Assembly (NCBI GenBank): GCA_023457135.1 | Contig: JAEWMO010000135.1 | Span: 1-9,744, forward strand | DNA from: Methanobacteriota archaeon | GTDB lineage: Archaea; Halobacteriota; Methanomicrobia; Methanomicrobiales; Methanoculleaceae | Direction of reading: 5' to 3' | Length of the DNA: 9,744 nucleotides | Shown here: in pieces, positions 1 through 6,183 of the stretch | How positions within the stretch are numbered: the stretch's first letter is position 1 | Layout: every line of letters begins with the position of its first letter | Position numbers and translations under genes: made by a program | Notes under the pieces: model-generated | Database searches by the model: none | The model's input: only the letters and a program-made list of their open reading frames with translations | Told to the model about the DNA's origin: nothing

Positions 1-386
1 ACGACGCCGGCCCGCCTCGCGCCGGGGAAGAGGGCCTCGTGCTCCGCCGCATCCGCAGGACCCCCGAAGACGTCGTGCTGCGCAATCTCCCGGTGTCGCA
101 GGGCCTTTCTCGTCCCCACATCCCCCGGACCGCCGAGGAGATCGTGCTGGGTGATCTCCTCCTCGGTGTCGCGGGATACGCTGCCTCCCGCCCTCCGGAG
201 GTCCGCCGGCCCGCCGAAGGCGTCGTGCTGGGAGAGCCCCTCCTCCTCGTCGCGGGCTACACCGGCTCCTGCCGCCCGGATATCCGCCGGCCCGCCGAGC
301 GCGTCATGCTGCCGGATACCCCCCCTGTGCCGGAGCACTCTCTTTTCCGGTGGTATTCCCTCCGGGCCGCCGAGGAGGTCGACCTG
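1..386 (-). repeat. Five degenerate tandem protein repeats, QHDxxGGPxD type
   Basis: Within the HEAT-protein frame, repeats begin at residues Q117, Q142, Q169, Q196 and Q219, a spacing of 25, 27, 27 and 23 residues. The heads read QVDLLGGPEG, QHDALGGPAD, QHDAFGGPAD, QHDLLGGPGD and QHDVFGGPAD. The spacers are charged and variable, with DEEE/TEEE acidic patches in copies 2 and 3. The repeat shows at DNA level: on the plus strand similar GC-rich blocks recur near 54, 123, 203 and 284, spaced 69 or about 81 bp. The array may continue beyond position 1. I do not recognise this repeat as a named family. Confidence 0.75.
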
Positions 387-734
387 CGTGATCCCCTCGT
401 GGGGGGCTTCGCGCTCTGCCCCGTATATCCCGGCACCGGTGCGCTCGAGGACGTCCGTCAGCGGGTCGACCGCCGGGGTCCCGACCATGACGAGCGCGTT
501 CGCCGCCGCCTCCCTGACGTCCTGCGCCGGGTCGGTGAGCGCCCGGATGAGGGGGTTCACCGCCCTCCATTCGCCGAGCGCGCCGAGGGCGAGAGCGGCA
601 TTCCGGCGGATGCCCGGATCGCCACTCTGCAGCGCCCCGGTCAGGCCTTCAACATCCCGTCCCGACGACATGCGCTCAAGATCGTATTGCCTCTCCTCCC
701 ATGACTCTTCTATCGGAAGATCCCTTCTCTGCAT
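1..734 (-). CDS. HEAT-repeat protein with C-terminal QHDxxGGP repeats (partial, 3' end off the window)
   Basis: An open frame starts at ATG 734-732 and stays open to the window edge, giving 244 residues without a stop. The start is supported by GAGGTG (complement of 741-746) 6 nt upstream. Residues about 28-98 are two HEAT-like (PBS-lyase type) helical repeats, seen in stretches such as DPGIRRNAALALGALG and DPAQDVREAAANALVMVG. HEAT repeats normally form an alpha-solenoid for protein binding, so a scaffold or regulatory role is likely and no enzyme motif is visible. From residue 117 the protein changes to five copies of a degenerate 23-27 residue repeat headed by Q-H/V-D-x-L/F-G-G-P. No signal peptide or membrane segment is seen, so it is probably cytoplasmic. 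It is divergent from copA and may share the promoter island. The HEAT assignment is firm; the function of the tail is unknown. Confidence 0.8.
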   Translation of the reverse strand, partial: MQRRDLPIEESWEERQYDLERMSSGRDVEGLTGALQSGDPGIRRNAALALGALGEWRAVNPLIRALTDPAQDVREAAANALVMVGTPAVDPLTDVLERTGAGIYGAEREAPHEGITQVDLLGGPEGIPPEKRVLRHRGGIRQHDALGGPADIRAAGAGVARDEEEGLSQHDAFGGPADLRRAGGSVSRDTEEEITQHDLLGGPGDVGTRKALRHREIAQHDVFGGPADAAEHEALFPGARRAGV

Positions 735-764
735 CTCAATCACCTCAGGATAGGACGATAATAA

Positions 765-806
765 CCGGTTTTTAATATAATAATGTTATGTATAAAAATG
801 AGTTGG
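765..806. promoter_or_regulatory. AT-rich divergent promoter island between the HEAT gene and copA
   Basis: This stretch is almost pure A/T inside GC-rich DNA. On the plus strand it holds TATA-like TTTAATATAA (about 771-780) and TGTATAAAAA; on the minus strand it reads TTTTTATA and TTATATTAAA. Archaeal TATA boxes lie about 25 bp before the transcription start, so the island could serve both divergent genes, giving copA a leader of roughly 80 nt and the HEAT gene a short one. A direct repeat or operator for a copper regulator was not identified. The exact box used by each gene is inference. Confidence 0.5.
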
Positions 807-822
807 GACTGAAACGGTGATT

Positions 823-844
823 CAGCCGCTCACGGGAGCGGCTG
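823..844 (+). promoter_or_regulatory. Perfect 9-bp stem-loop in the copA leader
   Basis: CAGCCGCTC and GAGCGGCTG are exact reverse complements separated by a 4-nt ACGG loop. The hairpin lies after the likely promoter and 54 nt before the copA start codon, so it would be in the 5' untranslated RNA. It has no T tract after it, so it is not an ordinary terminator of this class. It could be an RNA structure affecting copA expression or, as DNA, an inverted-repeat operator. The structure is seen directly; the role is inference. Confidence 0.45.
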
Positions 845-898
845 CGCGGAGGCCGGCGAGGGTGCAGGTATTTATCCCCGCGCGGCGAGGTAAATTGC

Positions 899-3364
899 AT
901 GCCGGAGGAGAAGCGGAAGGCAGAACTGAAGATCTCCGGGATGCACTGTGCGTCCTGCGCCCTCAACATCGAGAAGGCTCTCCAGGACCGGGACGACGTC
1001 TATGATGCCCGGGTCAACCTCGCGGCCGAGACGGCCACGGTCGAGTACGACCCGACGAAGACCACCCTCGCCGACCTCGAACGGACGGTCACCGATGCGG
1101 GCTACGGGGTCGTCAGGAACGAGGTCACCGTCAGGGTCGGCGGGATGGTCTGCGCCTCCTGCGCCCAGGTGATCGAGATGTCGCTCACCGACCTCGAGGG
1201 GGTCTACGAGGCGCAGGTCAACCTCGCGACCGAGAACGTCCGGGTCGTCTACAACCCGGCGCTCGTCACGATCTCCGACATCCGGGCCGCCGTCGAGGAT
1301 GCCGGCTACCAGTTCCTGGGGCTCGAGGAGGAGGTCTCCGAGGACGTCGAGGCCCGGATGCGGGAGGAGGACCTCCGGGGCAAGTTCCGGCGGTTTGCCG
1401 TCGGGTTTGCTGTCAGCATCCCGCTCTTCTTCTACATGCTCTTCGGGATGCCGGGGATGGAGGCCCTCCCGGTCTCGGTCAACCTCATCATGCTCGTCAT
1501 CACTCTCCCGGTCTTTTACTATGTCAGCGCCCCGATCTTCAGGGCGGCCGCTACGGCGCTCCGGAACCGGGCGCTGACGATGGACGTCATGTACGCGATG
1601 GGGATCGGGGTCGCCTACGGCGCAAGCCTCCTCGGCACCTTCGGGTTCGTCCTCACCCCGGCCTTCAACTTCTTTGAGACCGCGGTGATGCTCGCGGCGT
1701 TCCTGACGCTCGGCCGCTACCTCGAGGCGCGGGCGAAGGGGAGGACGTCGGATGCCATCAAGAACCTGATCGGCCTCCGGCCCAGGACCGCGACGGTGAT
1801 CCGTGGCGATCGGGAGGTCGAGGTCCCGATCGAGGACGTCGCCGTCGGGGATATCATCCTGGTCCGGCCGGGGGAGAAGGTGCCGGTCGACGGGACGGTC
1901 GTGGGCGGCGAGAGTTCCGTCGATGAGTCGATGATCACCGGCGAGCCCATCCCGGTCGACAAACGGGAGGGCGACGGGGTCGTCGGCGGCACCCTGAACG
2001 TGAACGGCGTCCTCCGGTTCCGGGCGGAGAGGATCGGGAAGGATATGGTTCTCTCGCAGATCATCAGGCTCGTCCGGGACGCCCAGGGCTCAAAGCCCCC
2101 GGTCGAGCGGATCGCCGACGTTGCGGTCTCCTACTTCATCCCGGCCATCCTCGCGATCGCCACCGTCGCCTTCCTCGCCTGGTACCTGGTCCTCGACGCC
2201 ACGCTCCTCTTTGCGCTGACGGTGCTGATCTCGATCCTGGTCGTCGCCTGCCCCTGTGCGCTCGGCCTCGCGACCCCGACCGCCGTGACCGTCGGGATCG
2301 GCCGTGGCGCCGAACTCGGGGTGCTGATCCGGAACGGGGAGGCGCTCGAGATCTCGGAGAAGCTGACTGCGGTCGTCTTTGACAAGACCGGGACGCTCAC
2401 CCGGGGGAAACCCGACGTCACCGACGTCGTGCCGGCCGGGATGGGGGAGGACCGGCTCCTCTCTCTCGCCGCGGCGGTCGAGAAGAACTCGCAGCACCCG
2501 CTTGCCGAGGCGGTCGTCCGGCGGGCGGAGAGCACGGGCGTCGCGGTCCCGGCATCGGAGCGGTTCACGACCTTCGGCGGGAGGGGCGTGAGCGCCGTGG
2601 TGGAAGGGGAGGAGGTCCTGATCGGGAACCGGCCCTTCCTCGACGAATACCATGTCCCGGTCCCGCCGGAGACGGAGGCCCGGATCGCCACCCTCCAGGA
2701 CGAGGGGAAGACCGCGGTGCTCGTCGCCGCAGCGGGGAGGTTCGCAGGCATCATCGCCATCGCCGACACCCTCAAACCGACGACGAAGGCGGCCATCGCG
2801 GACCTCAAAAGGATGGGGTTATCGGTGACGATGATCACCGGCGACAACGAGCGGACGGCAAACGCCATCGCGCGAGAGATAGGGATCGAGGACGTCCACG
2901 CCGGGGTGCTGCCGCAGGAGAAGGCGCGGGAGGTCCGCGCCCTCCAGGAGCAGGGGGCGGTCGTGGCGTTCGTCGGCGACGGTATCAACGACGCCCCGGC
3001 GCTCGCGCAGGCGGACGTCGGGATCGCGATCGGGAGCGGGACCGACGTCGCGATCGAGAGCGGGGATATCGTTCTCATCCGCGACGACCTCGTCGACGCC
3101 GTTGCGGCCATCGAACTCTCCCGGAAGGTGATGAGCCGGATCAAGCAGAACCTCTTCTGGGCGTTTGCCTACAACTCGGCCCTCATCCCGCTCGCGGCCG
3201 GCGTGCTCTATCCTTTCTTCGGCATCACCTTCCGGCCGGAGTTTGCGGCGCTCGCGATGGCCCTCTCGTCGGTGACGGTCGTCTCGCTCTCGCTGCTGCT
3301 CAAGACATATATACCTCCGGTGAAGAGAGGAATGATATCGGAGGTTGATATCCGTGGCAATTGA
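899..3364 (+). CDS. copA: Cu(I)-exporting P1B-type ATPase CopA
   Basis: This 821-residue membrane pump couples ATP hydrolysis to Cu(I) export. Two N-terminal heavy-metal domains carry GMHCASC (C17, C20) and GMVCASC (C85, C88). Hydrophobic segments at about 163-183, 192-210, 229-250 and 258-275 precede the actuator domain, whose TGE is at 347-349. The two following segments include the ion-binding CPC at 451-453. The catalytic domain has phosphorylated D495 in DKTGTLT, the HP motif at 533-534, TGDN at 647-650 and GDGINDAP at 693-700. The last two segments contain YN (758-759) and MALSS (787-791), the signature residues of the Cu(I) P1B-1 subgroup. All key residues are present and the length is normal. 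GAGGT at 887-891 lies 7 nt before the ATG. Its 3' end overlaps the YHS gene by 11 nt, which suggests co-transcription and coupled translation. Silver may also be carried, as in other family members. Confidence 0.96.
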   Translation: MPEEKRKAELKISGMHCASCALNIEKALQDRDDVYDARVNLAAETATVEYDPTKTTLADLERTVTDAGYGVVRNEVTVRVGGMVCASCAQVIEMSLTDLEGVYEAQVNLATENVRVVYNPALVTISDIRAAVEDAGYQFLGLEEEVSEDVEARMREEDLRGKFRRFAVGFAVSIPLFFYMLFGMPGMEALPVSVNLIMLVITLPVFYYVSAPIFRAAATALRNRALTMDVMYAMGIGVAYGASLLGTFGFVLTPAFNFFETAVMLAAFLTLGRYLEARAKGRTSDAIKNLIGLRPRTATVIRGDREVEVPIEDVAVGDIILVRPGEKVPVDGTVVGGESSVDESMITGEPIPVDKREGDGVVGGTLNVNGVLRFRAERIGKDMVLSQIIRLVRDAQGSKPPVERIADVAVSYFIPAILAIATVAFLAWYLVLDATLLFALTVLISILVVACPCALGLATPTAVTVGIGRGAELGVLIRNGEALEISEKLTAVVFDKTGTLTRGKPDVTDVVPAGMGEDRLLSLAAAVEKNSQHPLAEAVVRRAESTGVAVPASERFTTFGGRGVSAVVEGEEVLIGNRPFLDEYHVPVPPETEARIATLQDEGKTAVLVAAAGRFAGIIAIADTLKPTTKAAIADLKRMGLSVTMITGDNERTANAIAREIGIEDVHAGVLPQEKAREVRALQEQGAVVAFVGDGINDAPALAQADVGIAIGSGTDVAIESGDIVLIRDDLVDAVAAIELSRKVMSRIKQNLFWAFAYNSALIPLAAGVLYPFFGITFRPEFAALAMALSSVTVVSLSLLLKTYIPPVKRGMISEVDIRGN

Positions 3365-3503
3365 TCCGGTATGCAAGATGGACGTCGACGAGGCGACCGC
3401 GAAGTTCAAGAGCGAGTATAAGGGCAAGACCTACTACTTCTGCGCCCCGGGGTGCAAGAAGCTCTTCGAGCGGGACCCCGAGGCCTACCTGAAGGAGAAG
3501 TAA
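3354..3503 (+). CDS. Small YHS-domain metal-binding protein, GTG start
   Basis: This 49-residue protein is essentially one YHS domain: IDPVCKMDV at the N-terminus (C7) and YYFCAPGCKKLF in the middle (C30, C34), then DPEAYL. YHS and related TRASH domains bind metals through such cysteines and often accompany copper ATPases. It begins with GTG at 3354-3356, 11 nt before the end of copA, with a near-ideal GGAGGT at 3340-3345 inside the copA coding sequence and an 8-nt spacer. No in-frame ATG gives a better start. The overlap makes translation coupled to copA likely. A role as copper chaperone, sensor or buffer for CopA is inferred from the domain and position. Because of its size and GTG start it is easy to miss. 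Confidence 0.88.
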   Translation: MAIDPVCKMDVDEATAKFKSEYKGKTYYFCAPGCKKLFERDPEAYLKEK

Positions 3504-3507
3504 CCTC

Positions 3508-3513
3508 TTTTTT
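3508..3513 (+). terminator. Oligo-T terminator of the copA-YHS operon
   Basis: A T6 tract begins 5 nt after the YHS stop codon. Archaeal RNA polymerase commonly terminates at such U-tracts without a hairpin. A small inverted repeat, CCGGC-CTC-GCCGG, follows shortly after but is on the wrong side for a classical hairpin-plus-T terminator. Confidence 0.5.
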
Positions 3514-3586
3514 GCGGGGTCCTCCGGCCTCGCCGGTCGGGATCGGAAGGCCCTTATACTCAACGGATAATAGGATATTCGAGAAT

Positions 3587-3625
3587 CGGGGCGATACTTG
3601 GGCCTGATTTTGATATAGCGCCCCG
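3587..3625. repeat. Interrupted 7-bp inverted repeat between convergent genes
   Basis: CGGGGCG at 3587-3593 and CGCCCCG at 3619-3625 are exact reverse complements, 25 bp apart. They lie in the 170-bp gap between the copper operon and the 3' end of the YhaM-like gene. AGGCCC (3548-3553) and GGGCCT (3600-3605) form another inverted pair. A weak TATA-like TTATAC precedes them. The region has no convincing ORF. It could hold an RNA structure or just be GC-rich chance. Confidence 0.3.
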
Positions 3626-3673
3626 CGGTTTATGGCACAAGCCCCTGCTCTTCTCGATATAGAACCCGAGGGG

Positions 3674-4606
3674 TCAGAACCGGTAGACCTGCCCCCCGGT
3701 CCGTGCCCCCTGCTTCCCCTCGCCCGGTGCAAGATCCTCGACGTCGTCGCAGGCTGCCCGGAGGGTGGCGCTCGCGTTGTCGGCGAAGTGGACCGCCCAG
3801 GCCTCCGGGGTCCGGGGCTGGATCTCCCCGTGGGGGCCGTGGTGCGCCATCAGGATATGGAGGATGTGCGCGAATCGCGACGGGTCGACTTCGGCCGCGT
3901 GCCGGAGGAGGGCCGTGGCGCCGAGCGCCATATGGCCGACGAGGGTGTAGTCCGGAAGGGCGACGAACGAGAAGCCTTTGCGGCGGAAGCAGGCCGCCTT
4001 CCCGACATCGTGAAGGAGGGCGCCGGCGAGGAGGACGTCGGTATCCATCTCTGCCCGTGAGACTGCACCTGCAAGGGCGAGAGCCATCTCCGCGGTCTCC
4101 AGGGTGTGCTCGGCAAGCCCTCCCATGTAGGCGTGGTGGCGGAATTTGGCCGCCGGGACTTCGAGGAATCCCGGCGTGCTGTCGATGACCTCGAGGACCA
4201 GGGACTGTATCCCGGGATCCTCGATCGTAGCCGCCATACCGCCGAGCCGCCTCTTGACCCCCTCGCAATCGACGGGTGCGTAGACAAAATCCGGGGGATG
4301 GAGTTCGCACGACGGCAGCGGGGAGAGGAGGCCGGCTATCCCGTCGTTGACGTTGACCTCGCAGGTGCCGTTGTAGACCTTCGCGTAGCCCTGGATGCGG
4401 TAGACCTCGCCGACCGTGATCGCCCGATAGAACTCCTCGATCTGCCCCGCGTAGTCGGGCGTCCCCCAGACCTTGCAGGGGCCCCGGCCCGTCCGGTCGG
4501 AGATGGTGAGCTGGATGTACCTGCCGCCGTCCCGCTTCTCCTTCAGGTCGGCAGCATCCACCACGAAGGGTGCATCGACCTGCATGCTCCCGCTGATCTC
4601 CTGCAT
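3674..4606 (-). CDS. OB-fold/HD-domain nuclease, YhaM-like 3'-5' exoribonuclease
   Basis: A 310-residue cytoplasmic protein with an N-terminal OB-fold nucleic-acid-binding domain (about 8-95, including YIQLTISDRTG at 30-40 and CKVWG) and a C-terminal metal-dependent HD domain. HD-type residues are visible in order: HHAYMGGLAEHTLE (157-170), LLHDVGK (H199, D200), GHMALG (H225), HILMAHHG (H255, H256) and HFADN (D276). This order matches the YhaM family, which degrades short RNA or single-stranded DNA from the 3' end. The ATG at 4606 lacks a clear Shine-Dalgarno site; a second ATG 21 nt downstream has GGAG about 12 nt ahead, and the frame is open upstream without another good start, so the N-terminus is uncertain by a few residues. 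It follows the glycosyltransferase gene by 94 nt and may have its own promoter. Family assignment is strong; the exact substrate is not shown. Confidence 0.85.
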   Translation of the reverse strand: MQEISGSMQVDAPFVVDAADLKEKRDGGRYIQLTISDRTGRGPCKVWGTPDYAGQIEEFYRAITVGEVYRIQGYAKVYNGTCEVNVNDGIAGLLSPLPSCELHPPDFVYAPVDCEGVKRRLGGMAATIEDPGIQSLVLEVIDSTPGFLEVPAAKFRHHAYMGGLAEHTLETAEMALALAGAVSRAEMDTDVLLAGALLHDVGKAACFRRKGFSFVALPDYTLVGHMALGATALLRHAAEVDPSRFAHILHILMAHHGPHGEIQPRTPEAWAVHFADNASATLRAACDDVEDLAPGEGKQGARTGGQVYRF

Positions 4607-4619
4607 GAAGACCGTCTTC
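4607..4619. repeat. 13-bp odd palindrome touching the YhaM-like start codon
   Basis: GAAGAC and GTCTTC are exact reverse complements around one central base and abut the ATG of the YhaM-like gene. In this place it takes the space of the ribosome binding site. It could be an operator or a small RNA hairpin, but a 6-bp arm can arise by chance. Confidence 0.3.
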
Positions 4620-4668
4620 TCAAGAACCGTGATTTCACCGCTCCTGCAGAACCCTTCGGGCTCAAAAA

Positions 4669-4677
4669 CCTTAAAAC
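4669..4677 (-). promoter_or_regulatory. Possible TATA box of the YhaM-like gene
   Basis: The minus strand reads GTTTTAAGG here, just after the end of the glycosyltransferase gene and about 65 nt before the YhaM-like ATG. A start about 25 nt downstream would leave a leader of about 40 nt. The match is weak, and the gene could equally be transcribed with the two genes upstream. Confidence 0.3.
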
Positions 4678-4700
4678 CCGGCGGTTTGTTCCGGCGCCCC

Positions 4701-5414
4701 TTACCCGAACCGGAGCCGGAGCATACCTGTCAGCATCGCCTTTGCGTCCGTCGTCGCCACCTTCGACTCGTCCCGGTTCTCCCAGGTGATCGGGACCTCC
4801 TCCACCCGGCAGCCGCACTGCGCGAGCCGCCAGAGAAGCTCGACGTCGAACTCGAACCCGATCGACCGGATCGACGGGAGAACCCGGTCGAGGGCCTCGC
4901 GCCGGAAGACCTTCGCACCGCACTGGGTGTCGCGGTAGCCGAGCCCGAAGAGCAGCCTGACCAGGATATTGAAGAGCCGGCTCTCCACCCGGCGCCGGAA
5001 GCCCTGCCTCACCGGGAGGACGGAGTCGGGGAGCCAGCGCGAGCCGATGGCGCCGTCAACAGCCTCGAGGCAGTCAAAGAGCCGTTCCATCTCGGCAAGG
5101 GACGTCGAGTTGTCCGCGTCCATGTAACCGACGTAACGGGTTCTCGCCGCCTTCATGCCGGCAATAACCCCGCCTCCCTTGCCGAGGCGATTCCGGTACG
5201 TCAGGCACCGGATGCGGAGCGCCGGGTGGGCGTCCGCGAACGCCCCGATGACGGCAGGGGTGGCGTCGGTCCCGTCGCAGACGAAGATGAGCTCGCCGGG
5301 AAATGCCGCGAGGTCGAGAAGGAGGTCCTGAATCCTCTGCTCTTCGTTGTATGCGGGGATCACCAGGGTGCAGTCCGTCCGGCTCACTCCGTCGCCATCC
5401 GTCTCGTTCAGCAT
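4701..5414 (-). CDS. Family 2 glycosyltransferase, dolichyl-phosphate glucosyltransferase-like
   Basis: A 237-residue GT-A-fold transferase expected to move a sugar from a nucleotide donor to a lipid phosphate. The N-terminal VIPAYNEE (18-25) and D47 belong to the nucleotide-binding half; GKGGGVIAGM (79-87) and YMDADNSTS (97-105) include the metal-binding DAD at 99-101. Downstream are GSRW (124-127), DTQCGAKVF (162-170), GFEFDVELLWR (186-196) and EVPITWENRDESKV. This set, notably DTQCGAKVF and FEFDVELL, is typical of the Alg5/DPM1-like group. No membrane segment is visible, so it would act on the inner membrane face as a peripheral enzyme. The ATG overlaps the end of the DJ-1 gene by 7 nt (ATGCTGA), and there is no good independent ribosome site, so translation is probably coupled. 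A GTG at codon 10 is a less likely start. The sugar and acceptor cannot be read from the sequence; surface-protein N-glycosylation is a possible pathway. Confidence 0.87.
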   Translation of the reverse strand: MLNETDGDGVSRTDCTLVIPAYNEEQRIQDLLLDLAAFPGELIFVCDGTDATPAVIGAFADAHPALRIRCLTYRNRLGKGGGVIAGMKAARTRYVGYMDADNSTSLAEMERLFDCLEAVDGAIGSRWLPDSVLPVRQGFRRRVESRLFNILVRLLFGLGYRDTQCGAKVFRREALDRVLPSIRSIGFEFDVELLWRLAQCGCRVEEVPITWENRDESKVATTDAKAMLTGMLRLRFG

Positions 5415-5923
5415 TCCAGTTTCGTTATGATGGTATCGGCAAACCCGGCCGCAGCGGTTGGGCCGTTCGCGGTCACGACCTGCATGTCGGCGACGACCGG
5501 GATGGGAAGGATGTTTGCCCCGGCTCTCTTCATCTCCTGCTCCGCTACCGGGCTCGGGTAGACCGTTGCCTGCCGTCCGGAGAGGATGCCCGCCCGCGCC
5601 AGGACGACCGGTGCGAGGCAGATGGCGGCGACGACCTTGCCCTGCTCGAAGAACGTCCGGACCAGGGCCACGAGCCTCTCACACTCCCAGAGGTGCTCCT
5701 GCGACCCCGAGCCGCCCACCACCACGATCCCGTCGTAGTCGTCGGGGTTGACATCGTCAAAGGTTATCGTCGCCTCCGCGGTGCCCCCGAGCATCCCCGT
5801 GCAGGTGCCGGCGGTCGTGGAGGCGATATCGACGCCGATCCCCGCCTCCTCAAAGGCTCTCTTCGGAACCTCCAGTTCCTCGTCCCTGAACCGTTCCGGT
5901 GCAATCGCAAGCAAGAGTCTCAT
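5408..5923 (-). CDS. DJ-1/PfpI superfamily protein
   Basis: A 171-residue cytoplasmic protein of the DJ-1/PfpI (class I glutamine amidotransferase-like) fold. It has an N-terminal RLLLAIAPERFRDEEL with the conserved acidic position at E15/E16, then GIVVVGGSGS (65-74), and the nucleophile elbow AAICLAPVVLA with C102. A final TANGPTAAAGF matches the C-terminal part of the family. In PfpI proteases and YhbO-type members the residue after the cysteine is His (AICHG); here it is Leu, so proteolysis is unlikely and a chaperone, deglycase/hydratase or redox role is more plausible. AGGAG (complement of 5930-5934) stands 6-7 nt before the ATG. It heads the pair with the glycosyltransferase gene. A weak minus-strand TATA-like element (CGCTTATGAA) lies about 25-35 bp upstream, and the palindromic A/T element at 6092-6105 is another candidate. 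Confidence 0.88.
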   Translation of the reverse strand: MRLLLAIAPERFRDEELEVPKRAFEEAGIGVDIASTTAGTCTGMLGGTAEATITFDDVNPDDYDGIVVVGGSGSQEHLWECERLVALVRTFFEQGKVVAAICLAPVVLARAGILSGRQATVYPSPVAEQEMKRAGANILPIPVVADMQVVTANGPTAAAGFADTIITKLEC

Positions 5924-6085
5924 GCAGGTCTCCTATCAAGGGTTTGTTCATAAGCGTATTGATGGTTGCGGGGTGAACCGGGCCGGGAGCAATCGTACCG
6001 ATCATCGCTCCAGGAGTGGAATACCCGCGGGTCGCCGGTCCGTGAGGCGCCCGTTCCTTCCGGGCAACCGGCACACTGGATTTGA

Positions 6086-6108
6086 AATAACATTATTATA
6101 ATAATATC
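6086..6108. promoter_or_regulatory. AT-rich promoter with a 14-bp palindromic TATA region
   Basis: ATTATTATAATAAT at 6092-6105 is a perfect palindrome inside an AT-rich island, 79 bp before the secreted-protein start at 6184 and about 170 bp before the DJ-1 start on the other strand. Because it reads the same on both strands, it could position transcription either way. For the plus-strand gene a start near 6130 would give a leader of about 55 nt. The remainder of the 5935-6183 gap holds no convincing gene. Confidence 0.5.
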
Positions 6109-6183
6109 GCAATGCTGGAGCAGAACCCCGCGGAGGTATCGAGGCCGACACACTCGCGGGGGTCAGACGAGCAGAGGCGAACC

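Noticed and set aside
39..704. A 221-codon plus-strand frame opposite the HEAT protein that also shows repeats
   Set aside because: Its repeats are the antisense of the QHDxxGGP units. The minus frame has HEAT motifs, a good ribosome site and continuity, whereas this frame has none.
2131..3144. A 337-codon minus-strand frame inside copA
   Set aside because: Ser/Ala/Thr-rich composition with no motifs; copA on the plus strand has every catalytic motif intact.
4473..5561. A 362-codon plus-strand frame across the YhaM-like, glycosyltransferase and DJ-1 genes
   Set aside because: It crosses three clearly recognised genes on the opposite strand and shows no domain of its own.
6112..6183. Upstream in-frame ATG at 6112 for the large secreted protein
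   Set aside because: It would bury the signal peptide behind 24 polar residues, and it lies close to the TATA element, probably before the transcription start.
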